From assembly GCF_022549675.1 (NCBI RefSeq), contig NZ_JAKZGR010000010.1, positions 1 to 64,000 on the forward strand: DNA of 64,000 bases. Direction: 5' to 3'. The stretch is from Belliella kenyensis (GTDB lineage Bacteria > Bacteroidota > Bacteroidia > Cytophagales > Cyclobacteriaceae). The stretch's first letter is position 1; each line of letters opens with the position of its first letter. Position numbers and translations under genes: made by a program. The notes below the pieces were generated by a model. The model was not told the DNA's origin. It did no database searches and saw only the letters and a program-made list of their open reading frames with translations. This document shows, piece by piece, positions 35,206-43,395 of the stretch.

Positions 35206-35213
35206 TACTTTTG
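35206..35213 (+). promoter_or_regulatory. Rrf2-gene promoter box with inverted CCTACTTT
   Basis: TACTTTTG (TAnnTTTG) lies 31 bases before ATG 35244. It is overlapped by CCTACTTT (35204-35211), whose inverse AAAGTAGG lies at 35164-35171. CCTACTTT recurs at 35680-35687 before the sulfate operon, so it may be the regulator's own binding sequence. Confidence 0.45.
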
Positions 35214-35243
35214 AATTCAGAGAAAAAAACTATTTTTGTAACT

Positions 35244-35660
35244 ATGCTATCCAAAAAAACCAAATATGCTTTTCATGCCTTAACTTATTTAGGTAAAAAT
35301 AGAGATCAAAAGACTGTATTGATTCAAGACATTGCAGCAGAATATGGTATTTCCCATAAGTTCTTAGAAAATATTCTCCTTGAGTTGAAAAAGGCAGGTA
35401 TACTTGGCTCAAAGAAAGGAAAAGGTGGGGGCTATTACCTGATCAAAGAACCCAAGGATGTTGCGCTATCGAAAGTGATAAGGCTACTAGATGGTCCTAT
35501 TGCTTTACTACCTTGCGTAAGCTTGAATTACTATGAACCATGTATTGAGTGTCAAGATGAAGGGAAATGCGGCTTAAATAAAGTGATGATTCAAGTAAGA
35601 GATGAAATGCTTAATGTTCTGGAAAACAAATCATTAGCAGATATTCTTGATAAAGAGTAA
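35244..35660 (+). CDS. Rrf2-family regulator of sulfur assimilation
   Basis: A winged-helix regulator of 138 residues from ATG 35244; a farther start at 35211 would lie upstream of the predicted transcription start. The DNA-binding part is IQDIAAEYGISHKFLENILLELKKAGILGSKKGKGGGY. Four cysteines cluster at 91, 100, 103 and 109 (PCVSLNYYEPCIECQDEGKC), the region where IscR/NsrR-type proteins bind an Fe-S cluster and CymR binds a cysteine-synthase partner. Its position directly before the sulfate reduction operon makes it the probable regulator of that operon. The signal (cluster status or a sulfur metabolite) is unknown. Confidence 0.88.
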   Translation: MLSKKTKYAFHALTYLGKNRDQKTVLIQDIAAEYGISHKFLENILLELKKAGILGSKKGKGGGYYLIKEPKDVALSKVIRLLDGPIALLPCVSLNYYEPCIECQDEGKCGLNKVMIQVRDEMLNVLENKSLADILDKE

Positions 35661-35703
35661 AATTTTTTTACCTATTTACCCTACTTTATTTATAGACTTT
35701 ACA

Positions 35704-35711
35704 TACTTTTG
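35704..35711 (+). promoter_or_regulatory. Sulfate operon promoter -10-like box
   Basis: TACTTTTG lies 26 bases before the DUF2061 start, identical to the box before the Rrf2 gene. CCCTACTTT at 35679-35687, about 17 bases upstream, shares the putative regulator sequence. Confidence 0.5.
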
Positions 35712-35736
35712 TAATTCATCATGAATTAAAATACTT

Positions 35737-36009
35737 ATGATTCTGGATCAACCGATCAAAAAGTGGTTTGAAGATAAAACAGGAAAGGACAGTAACTTCA
35801 AGAGTATTGTGAAGTCAATCTCATGGAGGTTAGTAGGTACGATAGACACGATCGTGATATCCTATTTTATCACCGGACAGCTAAAGATGGCTGTATCTAT
35901 AGGATCTATAGAAGTGATGAGCAAGATCATTCTTTATTACTTCCATGAGCGTGTATGGGAGAAATTGACAAAACCTAAAAAAGATGAGCTTACAAGAGAA
36001 CTTGCATGA
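35737..36009 (+). CDS. DUF2061 membrane protein
   Basis: A 90-residue DUF2061 protein: an N-terminal amphipathic segment, then KSISWRLVGTIDTIVISYFITGQLKMAVSIGSIEVMSKIILYYFHERVWEKL. Two short helices and the RxxGTxDT...EVxxKxxLYYxHER pattern define the family. It is the first gene of the sulfate operon, and its end overlaps cysH by 26 bases. DUF2061 genes recur next to cys genes, which suggests a role in sulfate handling at the membrane; no activity is established. Confidence 0.88.
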   Translation: MILDQPIKKWFEDKTGKDSNFKSIVKSISWRLVGTIDTIVISYFITGQLKMAVSIGSIEVMSKIILYYFHERVWEKLTKPKKDELTRELA

Positions 36010-36688
36010 TTTAAGAGAAAAAATAGACGGACTAACCCCAGAGGAAGGCCTACTATTTCTTTCAGACTTATTCCGGGGCAAAGTAGTTTTTTCTACTTCT
36101 TTGGGTCAGGAGGATCAAGTGATCACACAGATGATTGCTGATAACCTTATTCCTGTCCATATTTTTTCACTGGATACTGGAAGATTGTTTCCAGAGACAT
36201 TAGACTTAGTGGCAAGGACCGAGACCAAATTTAAAAAAAGGATAGATCTGAAATATCCAGAGAGAAGCTCAGTGGAGCACTTGGTAAAAGAGCAAGGAAT
36301 TAATGGGTTTTATGAATCGGTTGAAAAGAGAAAGTCATGTTGTTTTGTCCGTAAAGTAGAACCCCTTCAAAGGGCACTGAAGGGTAACAGTATTTGGGTC
36401 ACTGGACTCAGAGCTGAGCAAAGCCCCAACAGAAGCGATATGAAAAAACTTGAATGGGATGAAACTAATGGTATCATCAAGTATAATCCATTGCTAGATT
36501 GGAGTTATGAGCAGCTGCTTCAATACATTGATGAAAAAAAGATACCCTACAACCCGCTTCATGACAAAGGCTTCATCAGCATTGGATGTGCGCCTTGTAC
36601 ACGAGCGATCTCAGAAGGAGAAGATCCTAGAGCAGGAAGGTGGTGGTGGGAAGATTCCAAAAAAGAGTGCGGACTTCATGCGAGATGA
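35984..36688 (+). CDS. cysH: APS reductase, [4Fe-4S] CysH type
   Basis: Reduces adenylyl sulfate (or PAPS) to sulfite with thioredoxin. Length 234. The cysteines that bind the [4Fe-4S] cluster are all present: Cys119-Cys120 (KSCCFVRK) and Cys202/Cys205 (IGCAPCTRAI). The catalytic Cys229 sits in KKECGLH at the C terminus. By family knowledge the CC..CxxC pattern marks APS-type reductases, and the absence of cysC in this locus agrees. It overlaps DUF2061 by 26 bases and is followed by cysD. Confidence 0.94.
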   Translation: MSLQENLHDLREKIDGLTPEEGLLFLSDLFRGKVVFSTSLGQEDQVITQMIADNLIPVHIFSLDTGRLFPETLDLVARTETKFKKRIDLKYPERSSVEHLVKEQGINGFYESVEKRKSCCFVRKVEPLQRALKGNSIWVTGLRAEQSPNRSDMKKLEWDETNGIIKYNPLLDWSYEQLLQYIDEKKIPYNPLHDKGFISIGCAPCTRAISEGEDPRAGRWWWEDSKKECGLHAR

Positions 36689-36743
36689 CAATTTCCGAGA
36701 AATGGATTTAAACAAACCGAAACGAAACATTAAACTAGCTATC

Positions 36744-37643
36744 ATGTCAAATCAATATATACCAAACCCTAAAGAAGCTGAATCGATACACATTTTAAGA
36801 GAAGTGGCGGCTCAGTTTGAGAAACCAGTATTGCTTTTTTCAGGAGGAAAGGATTCTATCACTTTAGTGAGGTTGGCTCAAAAGGCTTTTTATCCAGCAA
36901 GAATTCCCTTTCCACTTTTACACATAGATACAGGGCATAATTTTCCTGAAACGATAGCATTCAGAGATCAATTAGTTGAGGAGCTTGGTTTAGAGCTGAT
37001 TGTGAGAAATGTGCAAGACTCTATAGATCAAGGTAAAGTCACTGAAGAAAGAGGTCGATATGCTAGTAGGAATACTTTGCAGACTACGACATTGCTTGAT
37101 GCTATAGAAGAATTTAAGTTCGATGCATGTATAGGTGGTGCAAGAAGAGATGAAGAAAAGGCTAGAGCCAAAGAAAGAGTTTTTTCTGTAAGAGATGACT
37201 TTGGTCAATGGGATGAAAAAAACCAAAGACCTGAGTTATTTGACATGCTCAATGGTAGAATTCATCAAGGACAAAATGTACGTGTGTTCCCAATTTCTAA
37301 CTGGACTGAATTGGACGTATGGGAATACATAAAAAATGAACAAATCAAGATTCCTTCCATATATTTTGCACACAAGAGAGAGGTCTTCTTCAGGGATGGT
37401 ATGGTATGGACTGCAAACCAGCATGTCTATAGAGATCATTCGGAAGAAGTAGTAGAGCGAATGGTGAGATTCAGAACGGTGGGAGACATGACTTGTACCG
37501 CAGCAGTTCTGTCTGAAGCCGATACTTTGGAGGCTGTCGTTGAAGAAATCAGGCAATCGACCATTTCGGAAAGAGGAGCTAGGATCGACGATAAGCGCTC
37601 AGAAGCAGCCATGGAAAAGCGAAAGAAAGTAGGGTACTTTTAG
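36744..37643 (+). CDS. cysD: Sulfate adenylyltransferase subunit 2
   Basis: The ATP-pyrophosphatase subunit that makes APS from sulfate and ATP with CysN. From ATG 36744 it has 299 residues, the family size; longer frames open into cysH but lack family sequence. The PP-loop is LLFSGGKDSITLVRLA, followed by PFPLLHIDTGHNFPE, ACIGGARRDEEKARAKER, ISNWTELDVWEYI and the C-terminal GARIDDKRSEAAMEKRKKVGYF. A purine-rich repeat array separates it from cysN. Confidence 0.96.
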   Translation: MSNQYIPNPKEAESIHILREVAAQFEKPVLLFSGGKDSITLVRLAQKAFYPARIPFPLLHIDTGHNFPETIAFRDQLVEELGLELIVRNVQDSIDQGKVTEERGRYASRNTLQTTTLLDAIEEFKFDACIGGARRDEEKARAKERVFSVRDDFGQWDEKNQRPELFDMLNGRIHQGQNVRVFPISNWTELDVWEYIKNEQIKIPSIYFAHKREVFFRDGMVWTANQHVYRDHSEEVVERMVRFRTVGDMTCTAAVLSEADTLEAVVEEIRQSTISERGARIDDKRSEAAMEKRKKVGYF

Positions 37644-37758
37644 AAACGAGATACGAGAAGCGAGAGATTAGAAACGAGAAACGAGAGACGAGAGACGAGA
37701 AGCGAGAGATTAGGGACGAGAGATTAGAAACAAGAATCAAGAGCCAAGAAACAAGAGT
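37644..37758 (+). repeat. Purine-rich degenerate heptamer array 1
   Basis: Degenerate tandem units of ACGAGAA / ACGAGAG (later ACAAGAA) fill the start of the cysD-cysN gap immediately after the cysD stop. The array is almost pure purine plus C on the coding strand. The opposite strand gives a false serine/leucine-rich frame. Confidence 0.75.
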
Positions 37759-37892
37759 ACGCGACAAAGTGACAATGGTACAGATCCAATCAAGATAGAC
37801 AAGGATGTAAGACTCACAAAAAATAGAAAGTAAAGTGTTACAAAAATCAAGACTTTACTTCTCTGTGGGTTTTGCTAGAAAAAGATACTAAG

Positions 37893-39149
37893 ATGACTGA
37901 AAATAGAAAATTGATAAAAATAGCTACAGCAGGTTCTGTGGATGATGGCAAGAGTACACTCATCGGAAGGTTGCTGTATGACACAGGCTCATTGACTACG
38001 GATAAGCTTGAGGCGATAGAAAGAAATAGCAAGCAAAAAGGCTATGATTACCTTGATTTTTCTTTGGCCACAGATGGGCTTGTAGCAGAGCGTGAGCAAG
38101 GTATTACGATAGATGTTGCTCATATCTATTTCAATACTGATAAGACCAATTTCATCGTAGCAGATACCCCTGGGCATGTTGAATATACGCGTAACATGGT
38201 GACTGGCGCCTCTACTTCCCAAGTAGCAATCATCCTTATAGATGCCCGAAAAGGTGTGATTGAGCAGACTTACAGACATTTTTTCATCAGTAATTTACTA
38301 AGGTTAAGTCACGTAGTCGTTGCTGTGAACAAAATGGACTTAGTGGATTATGATGAAGAGGTGTACTTGAAAATCAGATCAGATTTTGAAGCTTTGGTAG
38401 AGAAAAGTGATTTTAGTGCAGATCAGATTACCTTCATTCCTATCTCAGCCTTAAAGGGAGAAAATGTCTCTCAAAAATCGGAAATGATGAGCTGGTATGT
38501 TGGAAACACCTTGCTAGACCATTTGGAAGTGTTAGAGCCGAGCGATTTGCAAGAAAGTAGTACTGCAAGATTCCCTGTACAGTTTGTGATCAGGCCAAAG
38601 ACGGAGGCATATCATGACTTCAGAGGATTTGCAGGCAAAGTATATGGTGGCAACCTGAAAAAGGGAGACCTGATCACTGTCTTGCCTTCATTTACTGAAT
38701 CTAAAATCAAGTCTATACATTTCTTCGAAAATGAGATTGAAGAAGCCATAGCTGGTTCAGCTGTTACGATAACTTTAGAAAATGAAGTGAATGTAAGTAG
38801 AGGTGATATGATCGTGAGGTCTTCAGAGCTACCAAAATCAGAGAAGTCTATTATCGCAACTATTTGTCAAGTGAACAACAAGCCTCTCAGAGTAGGGGAT
38901 AAATATACCTTGCAACATGGCGTCAATAGTGTCTTGGCAAAAGTGGATCAAATCCAAGCCAAGATTCATACAGACTTCTCCGGTGAAGAAGCCGTAGATC
39001 AGCTCAGACTAAATGACATTGGAAAGGTAACTTTCAAGTTAAGTAAGCCAATTCACTTCGACCCATATTTACAGAACAAATCAACTGGTAGCTTCATTCT
39101 TATCGATGAGGGATCATTTGATACAGTGAGTGTTGGGTTTATTGATTGA
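37893..39149 (+). CDS. cysN: Sulfate adenylyltransferase subunit 1 (GTPase)
   Basis: An EF-Tu-like GTPase that drives APS synthesis by CysD. 418 residues from ATG 37893; a TTG seven codons upstream is possible but weaker. G1 is AGSVDDGKSTLIGRLLYD, G3 is ADTPGHVEYTRNM, and G4 is VAVNKMDLVDY. Beta-barrel domains II and III complete the protein. There is no fused APS kinase (CysC) at the C terminus, unlike many bacterial CysN, consistent with direct APS reduction by CysH. Confidence 0.96.
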   Translation: MTENRKLIKIATAGSVDDGKSTLIGRLLYDTGSLTTDKLEAIERNSKQKGYDYLDFSLATDGLVAEREQGITIDVAHIYFNTDKTNFIVADTPGHVEYTRNMVTGASTSQVAIILIDARKGVIEQTYRHFFISNLLRLSHVVVAVNKMDLVDYDEEVYLKIRSDFEALVEKSDFSADQITFIPISALKGENVSQKSEMMSWYVGNTLLDHLEVLEPSDLQESSTARFPVQFVIRPKTEAYHDFRGFAGKVYGGNLKKGDLITVLPSFTESKIKSIHFFENEIEEAIAGSAVTITLENEVNVSRGDMIVRSSELPKSEKSIIATICQVNNKPLRVGDKYTLQHGVNSVLAKVDQIQAKIHTDFSGEEAVDQLRLNDIGKVTFKLSKPIHFDPYLQNKSTGSFILIDEGSFDTVSVGFID

Positions 39150-39232
39150 GGATTTGAGAAGGTAGATATTGGATTGTGACGTCGAAATTTCGATTACAAA
39201 TTGACAAATCAATTACTACAGCAATTTGACAA

Positions 39233-39265
39233 TACTTAGTACATCGTACTCTAGTACTTTGTACA
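39233..39265 (+). repeat. Short AGTAC low-complexity repeat
   Basis: Repeated AGTAC / GTACT units in the cysN - sulfite reductase gap. A palindrome TCGAAATTTCGA (39182-39193) lies 40 bases before it. No known function. Confidence 0.45.
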
Positions 39266-39292
39266 ACAAAAAAACCTATTGAATAAAATACG

Positions 39293-41395
39293 ATGCAAAG
39301 CTTTAGAACAGAAATAGAAAATCCAGTAGTAGAGAAAGATATCATCGAATTGGAAAAGAAAATCGCTCTTTTCAAGGATGGGAAGATTGATGATGAAAAA
39401 TTCAGAAGCTTGAGGCTTGCCCGTGGGATATATGGGCAGAGACAGCCAGGTGTTCAGATGATTCGGATCAAGCTTCCTTATGGAAGGGTGAGTTCGGAGC
39501 AGTTGCATAGAATCTCAGAAGTATCAGATAAGTACTCTACAGGAAGACTACACATTACGACACGTCAGGATATTCAGATCCATTATGTGAAAATAGATCA
39601 GACCCCTGAACTATGGGCAGAGCTTGAAAAAGACGATGTGACCATCAGAGAAGCATGTGGCAATACAGTAAGAAATGTGACAGCATCAGAAATGGCAGGG
39701 ATTGATCCTAATGAGCCATTCGATGTGACGCCTTATGCTGATGCTACTTTTAAGTATTTCTTGAGAAACCCTATCTCTCAAGAGATGGGGAGAAAGTTTA
39801 AAATCGCATTTTCATCAAGTGACGAAGATACAGCACTTGCATACCTTCATGATATTGGGGTGATTCCTAAGATAAAAAATATTGACGGTAAGGAGGTCAG
39901 AGGCTTCAAAGTGCTTCTTGGTGGAGGGCTTGGTTCACAGCCAAGACATGCAGATGCAGTATATGAGTTTTTACCAACAGATAAGTTAATCCCTTTTATA
40001 GAAAGTGTGATTAGAATCTTCGATAGGTTTGGTGAAAGAGCCAAAAGAATGAAGGCAAGGATGAAGTTTTTGGTCAAGGATCTTGGGCTGGATGCTTTTT
40101 TGAGCTTAGTTCAAGAAGAAGAAAAATCCCTACCTTTCAAAACCTACCCCATTGATCACACAGCCTATGAATCGGCTCAGGCACTTCCTTCTAATGAAAT
40201 CATTCAGGTCGATGAGCCAGTAGAATTGGCTTATGAGCAATGGAAATTGACCAATATCATTCCGCAAAAACAGGAAGGGTTTGTAGCGATAGGTATAAAA
40301 GTGAAATTGGGAGATTTTTATACTGACAAAGCTAGACTCTTGGCTGATTTAGTGAAAAACCATGCAAATAATGAGATCAGGTTTACTTTAAGACAAAACA
40401 TCTTGATAAGGGACGTGCGGATTGAGCAAATTCCATTTTTCTATCAGGAATTGAAAAAGTTAGGTTTCGTAGAAAGGGGTTATAATACACTCGGAGACAT
40501 CACAGCATGTCCTGGTACAGATACCTGTAACCTAGGTATCGCTTCCAGTACTGGAGCAGCAGCCATATTGGAGGAGGTGATATTCAAAGAATATCCAAAA
40601 TATCTCAACAATAAAGACCTTACCATAAAGATTTCTGGGTGTATGAATGCCTGCGGTCAGCATAATATGGCTTCAATTGGATTTCAAGGTATGTCTATCA
40701 AGGCCGGTAAAAATGTGCTTCCAGCTTTGCAAGTTCTCCTAGGTGGAGGAACTCTCGGAGATGGTACGGGAAGATTTGCTGATAAAGTGATCAAGATTCC
40801 AAGTAAAAGAGGTCCTCAAGCCTTGAGGATTTTACTGGATGATTTTGAATCGAATGCACAAGAAGCAGAGCCGTTTTTGGCATATTATGATAGACAAGGT
40901 CAGATGTATTTCTATGAAATTCTCAAAGACATAGCTAGCATCGATGATGTAGTAGAGAGTGATTTTATAGATTGGGGAAATAATGATCCTTACGTAAAAG
41001 AAATCGGCGTAGGTGAATGTGCTGGAGTGATTATAGATTTGGTGTCTACCCTTTTGCTAGAAGCAAGAGAAAAGATAGCAAATGCTGAAGAGAGTCTTCA
41101 AGCCAAAGCTTGGTCGGATGCCATTTATCATACTTATGCCGGTCTTGTAAATACAGCAAAAGCTATCCTACTCGCTGAAGGAGTGAGTACCAACTCACAT
41201 GCGAGTATATTGAAACAATATGATGAGGTGTTTACTGAATCAGGAAAGATTGATTTGGGAGCTTCAATTGAAGCTATCACCTATCAGATAAAAGAAAATG
41301 AACCTTCAGAGACATTTGCTTTGAGTTATTTTGCTCAAGCACAGCAGGTTTTTGACACAATCAGTGATTACAGGGCCAAAGAAGTACAAGCATGA
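39293..41395 (+). CDS. Siroheme sulfite/nitrite reductase with HEPN-like tail
   Basis: Assimilatory siroheme-[4Fe-4S] reductase, by context for sulfite. Residues about 1-560 form the two ferrite-reductase-like repeats and the siroheme fold. The cluster cysteines are Cys406, Cys412 (CPGTDTCNLG), Cys450 and Cys454 (SGCMNACGQH). Residues about 570-700 are an added all-helical domain (GVGECAGVIIDLVSTLL, then AWSDAIYHTYAGLVNTAKAILLAEG) resembling HEPN domains. No flavoprotein partner (cysJ) is nearby, so a ferredoxin donor is likely. The tail's role is unknown. Its end overlaps cobA by 4 bases. Confidence 0.93.
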   Translation: MQSFRTEIENPVVEKDIIELEKKIALFKDGKIDDEKFRSLRLARGIYGQRQPGVQMIRIKLPYGRVSSEQLHRISEVSDKYSTGRLHITTRQDIQIHYVKIDQTPELWAELEKDDVTIREACGNTVRNVTASEMAGIDPNEPFDVTPYADATFKYFLRNPISQEMGRKFKIAFSSSDEDTALAYLHDIGVIPKIKNIDGKEVRGFKVLLGGGLGSQPRHADAVYEFLPTDKLIPFIESVIRIFDRFGERAKRMKARMKFLVKDLGLDAFLSLVQEEEKSLPFKTYPIDHTAYESAQALPSNEIIQVDEPVELAYEQWKLTNIIPQKQEGFVAIGIKVKLGDFYTDKARLLADLVKNHANNEIRFTLRQNILIRDVRIEQIPFFYQELKKLGFVERGYNTLGDITACPGTDTCNLGIASSTGAAAILEEVIFKEYPKYLNNKDLTIKISGCMNACGQHNMASIGFQGMSIKAGKNVLPALQVLLGGGTLGDGTGRFADKVIKIPSKRGPQALRILLDDFESNAQEAEPFLAYYDRQGQMYFYEILKDIASIDDVVESDFIDWGNNDPYVKEIGVGECAGVIIDLVSTLLLEAREKIANAEESLQAKAWSDAIYHTYAGLVNTAKAILLAEGVSTNSHASILKQYDEVFTESGKIDLGASIEAITYQIKENEPSETFALSYFAQAQQVFDTISDYRAKEVQA

Positions 41396-42171
41396 GAAAT
41401 GAAATCAAACCTAAAGTAACCCTAGTAGGAGCTGGACCTGGTGATCCTGAACTGATCACGCTAAAGGGGATTTTGGCGATCAACAAAGCCGATGTGGTCC
41501 TTTATGATGCCTTGATAGATCCAGCTTTGCTCAAGCATGCTCCCGACAAGGCTATCAAAATATATGTAGGCAAAAGAGTAGGTAAGCATTCTTGCCCTCA
41601 GGAAGATACCAATAGATTTTGCGTAGAATACGCCTTAAAATATGGCCATGTGGTTAGGCTAAAAGGTGGTGACCCATTTGTATTTGGGCGTGGATCTGAA
41701 GAGATAGATTACATTGAAGCTTTCGGAATCCCCACAGAGGTTGTTTCGGGGATAAGTTCTTCTGTAGCTGTGCCTGCATCTGTAGGCATACCAGTGACCA
41801 AAAGAGGTGTTTCGGAGAGCTTTTGGGTGATCACAGGTACGACTTCTTCAGGAGAGATCTCTAGAGACATCGCACTTGCAGCTCAATCCACGGCAACTGT
41901 TGTAGTTCTGATGGGCACAAAGAAACTGGCTGAAATTGTCCAAATTTACAAGCAAAATTTCAAAGCTGATCTCCCTATAGCAATCATTCAAAGTGGCACT
42001 ACCAAAGACCTGAAACTTGTCGCAGGTACTATCAGTGATATCCAAGAAAAAGCAGTGAGCGAAGGCATTGGTGCTCCAGCCATTATCATCATTGGTGAAG
42101 TTGTCAAAGAAAGCTATAGACTGAAGGAGATTTATGGTGAAGTGGTAAACGTTGAAGTCAATAGAATTTGA
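41392..42171 (+). CDS. cobA: Uroporphyrinogen-III C-methyltransferase
   Basis: Adds two methyl groups to uroporphyrinogen III to make precorrin-2, the first step to siroheme. Length 259, single-domain SUMT. Motifs: VGAGPGDPELITLKG, VVRLKGGDPFVFGRGSEE, VVSGISSSVAVPASVGIPVTKRG and PAIIIIGEVV. It overlaps the sulfite reductase stop (ATGA), showing that siroheme supply is translationally coupled to its user. The next siroheme gene is 489 bases away, beyond the MITE-like insertion. Confidence 0.95.
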   Translation: MRNEIKPKVTLVGAGPGDPELITLKGILAINKADVVLYDALIDPALLKHAPDKAIKIYVGKRVGKHSCPQEDTNRFCVEYALKYGHVVRLKGGDPFVFGRGSEEIDYIEAFGIPTEVVSGISSSVAVPASVGIPVTKRGVSESFWVITGTTSSGEISRDIALAAQSTATVVVLMGTKKLAEIVQIYKQNFKADLPIAIIQSGTTKDLKLVAGTISDIQEKAVSEGIGAPAIIIIGEVVKESYRLKEIYGEVVNVEVNRI

Positions 42172-42223
42172 TATATTGGCAATATTTTCTGGAAATACGA
42201 TTTCTTCAATATGTGGATGTTTT

Positions 42224-42243
42224 GGTTTGTGAGGACACAAACC
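42224..42243. repeat. REP-like hairpin GGTTTGTG
   Basis: GGTTTGTG-AGGA-CACAAACC, a perfect 8-bp stem. In reverse complement it matches the core of the hairpin at 31036-31059 with one compensatory pair change and one loop change. Confidence 0.6.
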
Positions 42244-42419
42244 TAGGGGGGTATATTATTGGAATACAGTAGAAATAAATTGAAATAAGATAGAAATACT
42301 TCACCCTAGCTCTCAAGCTTTTTTATTTCTATCCAGTTTCTTGGATTGTATTTCAATATCCCAGGGCAAATATTCATCGATTTCTATTTCAAAAAATTTC
42401 GCCAAAGGCATATTTCTAT

Positions 42420-42569
42420 ATGGATATACGGAACTTTGCCAATAACATTACAAAATTCCGATTTATCTAACTTCCGATATAAATTGATATTGGATACTTA
42501 TGGATATTGACCATTAAGAACCGATTGAGCCAATGAATTGAAGTTACTGGCAAAAAAGCGTATAATCAG
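42420..42569 (+). mobile_element. MITE-like element, copy B (150 bp)
   Basis: Same length and orientation as copy A, 96 percent identical, flanked by a different 9-bp direct repeat, ATATTTCTA (42410-42418 and 42570-42578). Different flanks with the same boundaries show true insertion. It sits between cobA and the precorrin-2 dehydrogenase gene. Confidence 0.82.
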
Positions 42570-42660
42570 ATATTTCTAAGAATGATCTCTCTTTGCAAAG
42601 CATCTAAAATCTAAAGTCCCAACCGCCACAGCGGACAAGTTATCAAGCATCCCATATCTC

Positions 42661-43245
42661 ATGTCTAAAAATCAATTATATCCAATCTTCCTTAAAGCGC
42701 ATGAACTCAATTTTCTGCTAGTTGGTGGAGGGTTTGTGGGGACTGAAAAATTGACTTTTTTACTCAAAAGTAGTCCTAAAGCTCAGGTGACAGCAGTTTC
42801 TAAGGAATTCAATGATGAGTTTTTGGAGATAGCGGAGTCAGCACCCAATGTCACTTTGATTCAGGATGAGTATCAAGAAAAATACCTTGGAGGCAAACAC
42901 ATTGTGATTGCGGCCACAAATTTTCCTGAAATCAATAAGCAAATTCGTGATGAAGCTAAAGAGAGGTTCCTTCTCGTAAATGTGGCCGACACACCGAATC
43001 TATGTGATTTTTATTTGGGGGGAATTGTGACAAAAGGAAACCTGAAGATTGCCATAAGCACCAATGGCAAATCTCCTACAACAGCCAAAAGACTTAGACA
43101 GCTTCTGGAAGAAGTACTCCCAGAAGAAGTAGACGACTTGCTTGAGAATCTCAATGCATATCGCGATACGCTCAAAGGTGATTTTGAATATAAAGTGAAA
43201 GCCATGAATGAAATTACCGGTTTGCTGGTGGAGAAGAAAGGGTAG
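42661..43245 (+). CDS. Precorrin-2 dehydrogenase / sirohydrochlorin ferrochelatase
   Basis: A Met8/CysG-N-type bifunctional enzyme finishing siroheme synthesis: NAD-dependent oxidation of precorrin-2, then iron insertion. Length 194. The NAD fold is FLLVGGGFVGTEKLTFLL. The conserved Asn-Val-Ala-Asp-x-x-x-Leu-Cys-Asp segment reads NVADTPNLCDFYLGGI, with catalytic Asp and KISTNGKSP-like AISTNGKSPTTAKRLR after it. It lacks the C-terminal methylase of E. coli CysG, whose role CobA fills. Last gene of the sulfur block, followed by a purine-rich array. Confidence 0.93.
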   Translation: MSKNQLYPIFLKAHELNFLLVGGGFVGTEKLTFLLKSSPKAQVTAVSKEFNDEFLEIAESAPNVTLIQDEYQEKYLGGKHIVIAATNFPEINKQIRDEAKERFLLVNVADTPNLCDFYLGGIVTKGNLKIAISTNGKSPTTAKRLRQLLEEVLPEEVDDLLENLNAYRDTLKGDFEYKVKAMNEITGLLVEKKG

Positions 43246-43332
43246 TGAGAGAAGAGGCGAGAGATTAGAGACGAGAAACGAGTGAGAAACAAAAGCTAAG
43301 AGCCAAGATGCAAGACAAGCCCAGAAGCAAGT
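43246..43332 (+). repeat. Purine-rich degenerate heptamer array 2
   Basis: Units such as GACGAGA, AAACGAG and CCAAGA directly after the stop of the precorrin-2 dehydrogenase gene, same strand sense as array 1. The block grades from CGAGA to CAAGA units, as array 1 does. Confidence 0.7.
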
Positions 43333-43395
43333 GTCAGATATGTTAAAGAAACAATCAAATTGATGAGTCCTGTAAGAACTACCGACATCTTAGTG

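Larger units (their letters stand above)
42172..42660. other. Non-coding region with MITE-like copy B
   Basis: 489 bp splitting the siroheme genes. Contents: a REP-like hairpin (42224-42243), an open frame of 32 codons on the minus strand (42313-42411, MPLAKFFEIEIDEYLPWDIE...) that looks like a gene remnant, the 150-bp element (42420-42569), and a short unique stretch to the next start. No intact gene is seen. Confidence 0.6.

Noticed and set aside
36507-36743. N-terminal extension of cysD into cysH
   Set aside because: The added 79 residues show no family similarity, overlap cysH in another frame, and the ATG at 36744 gives the standard length.
37579-37767. Minus-strand Ser/Leu/Phe-rich frame
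   Set aside because: It is the reverse reading of the purine-rich repeat array; repeated SLISRFSFL-type units show the repeat origin.
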